From NCBI GenBank assembly GCA_001642415.1, contig LTDK01000172.1, forward strand, positions 82,895 to 146,894: a DNA stretch of 64,000 nucleotides, in the 5' to 3' direction. Source of the stretch: Nematocida ironsii (Eukaryota; Microsporidia). Below the pieces are notes generated by a model, which saw only the letters and a list, made by a program, of their open reading frames with translations, had not been told where the DNA came from and did no database searches. Shown one piece after another: positions 63,490 to 64,000 of the stretch (its first letter is position 1; each line of letters begins with the position of its first letter). A program made the position numbers and the translations under genes.

Positions 63490-64000
63490 GAACAAAGGGT
63501 ACATACAGATGAAGAGTATCCAGACAGATACAGCAGCACATCAACACATCAGACAATTCAATACACAGAATACCATACACCGTGCACACCCAGAGACAAA
63601 AGACACACACAAGTCCATGTTATGTAGAGCAGCTAGTGTCTCAGATAGGCAATGCGGCCTGCAGCTGACAGGCACTCGGGCAGGTACAAAATGCATCTTT
63701 TACTGGTCTTAGTGAGAATGCCTGGCAGGGCACTGCTTTCATACCAGGCAATGACGCCTATAGTAATCACCGCATCACTGGAGCAGACAGGACACACTCA
63801 GTCAGACTGAATAAGTACTTCTACACCAGAAGAATAGGCACACAGCACTAACTGCACAACTTTCACCGCTGCTGTATCCCGGGCACTGCATACAGTGTAT
63901 ATCCGAAAATAGGTATGCTAGAGGGCAGAGTCTCCCGCAGACTCCGCCAGTGGACTTGTGCTGCACAAACAAAGAGAATGCTCTACACGGACACAATAAT
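63490..64000. other. abruptly GC-richer region with hairpins, continuing past the window
   Basis: From about 63490 the base composition changes: first an A/C-rich strand-biased stretch (AGCAGCACATCAACACATC), then a mixed region close to 50 percent GC. Hairpins include GCCTG/CAGGC at 63657-63673, TGCCTGG/CCAGGCA at 63719-63750 and GAGTCT-CCCGC-AGACTC at 63928-63944, the last extended by GGC/GCC. No open frame has credible protein composition. Possible readings are a structured RNA, a mobile-element end or a subtelomere-type repeat. Confidence 0.5.

Noticed and set aside
63802..63996. Cys-rich 64-residue minus-strand frame at the right edge
   Set aside because: Lacks an ATG at its start and has mixed composition; the DNA there forms hairpins and may be RNA. 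The Cys content alone is not evidence of a gene.

Overview
The window is a compact, AT-rich eukaryotic locus that reads as microsporidian. It holds about 35 single-exon genes for shortened core eukaryotic proteins: RNA polymerase I and shared polymerase subunits, 20S proteasome subunits, cytosolic ribosomal proteins eS10, uL13 and eL32, cohesin and SMC5/6 kleisins, a SUN protein and a P4 flippase. A mitosome-type [2Fe-2S] ferredoxin is present. Most of the remaining genes are orphan membrane or tail-anchored proteins. No introns are needed for any recognised gene. A Nematocida-like microsporidian is my guess, but the genus cannot be fixed from sequence alone.

Layout. At 1-9.7 kb: a partial gene cut by the left edge, an ABHD-type alpha/beta hydrolase, the Pol I largest subunit, proteasome alpha7 and beta5 side by side, and a degenerate SDR-fold protein. 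At 9.7-19.4 kb the DNA is extremely AT-rich and carries minisatellites related to TGTGTAATAAGTAAT plus GTATA-type arrays. These surround glucose-6-phosphate dehydrogenase and biotin-protein ligase, and they have entered coding sequence in at least two genes. At 13.6-27 kb, together with 37-38 kb and 46-47 kb, lie the orphan proteins, several of them paralogous to each other (two tail-anchored families and a multi-membrane-span pair). One GC-richer ORF (20876-21583) looks foreign. At 27.7-36.9 kb the DNA is gene-dense: dephospho-CoA kinase-like protein, eS10, three small two-span membrane proteins, RPB5, ferredoxin, a YL1-C protein, uL13, RPF2 and RAD21. At 39-50 kb: NSE4, DPH6, a REX-type exonuclease, eL32 and a METTL2/6/8-type methyltransferase. 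At 50.6-63 kb: a 957-residue orphan, a SUN-domain protein in a five-base head-to-head pair, tRNA-Arg(UCU), a RING protein, tRNA-Trp(CCA), a P4-ATPase and a class-3 lipase. The last 500 bases are abruptly GC-richer and rich in hairpins.

Functional themes are transcription, ribosome assembly and translation (RPA1, RPB5, RPF2, ribosomal proteins, tRNA and eEF2 modification enzymes), protein turnover, chromosome and nuclear-envelope structure (RAD21, NSE4, YL1-C, SUN), minimal mitosome and coenzyme metabolism (ferredoxin, CoA, biotin, pentose phosphate), lipid handling (two lipases, a flippase, a possible SDR), and lineage-specific membrane proteins that may face the host. Two cis signals recur: a short TTTCGGGTTAT / ATAACCCGAAA element in at least a dozen intergenic regions, and a C-run 10-20 bases upstream of the uL13 and eL32 starts. 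All assignments come from reading motifs; no database search was run.
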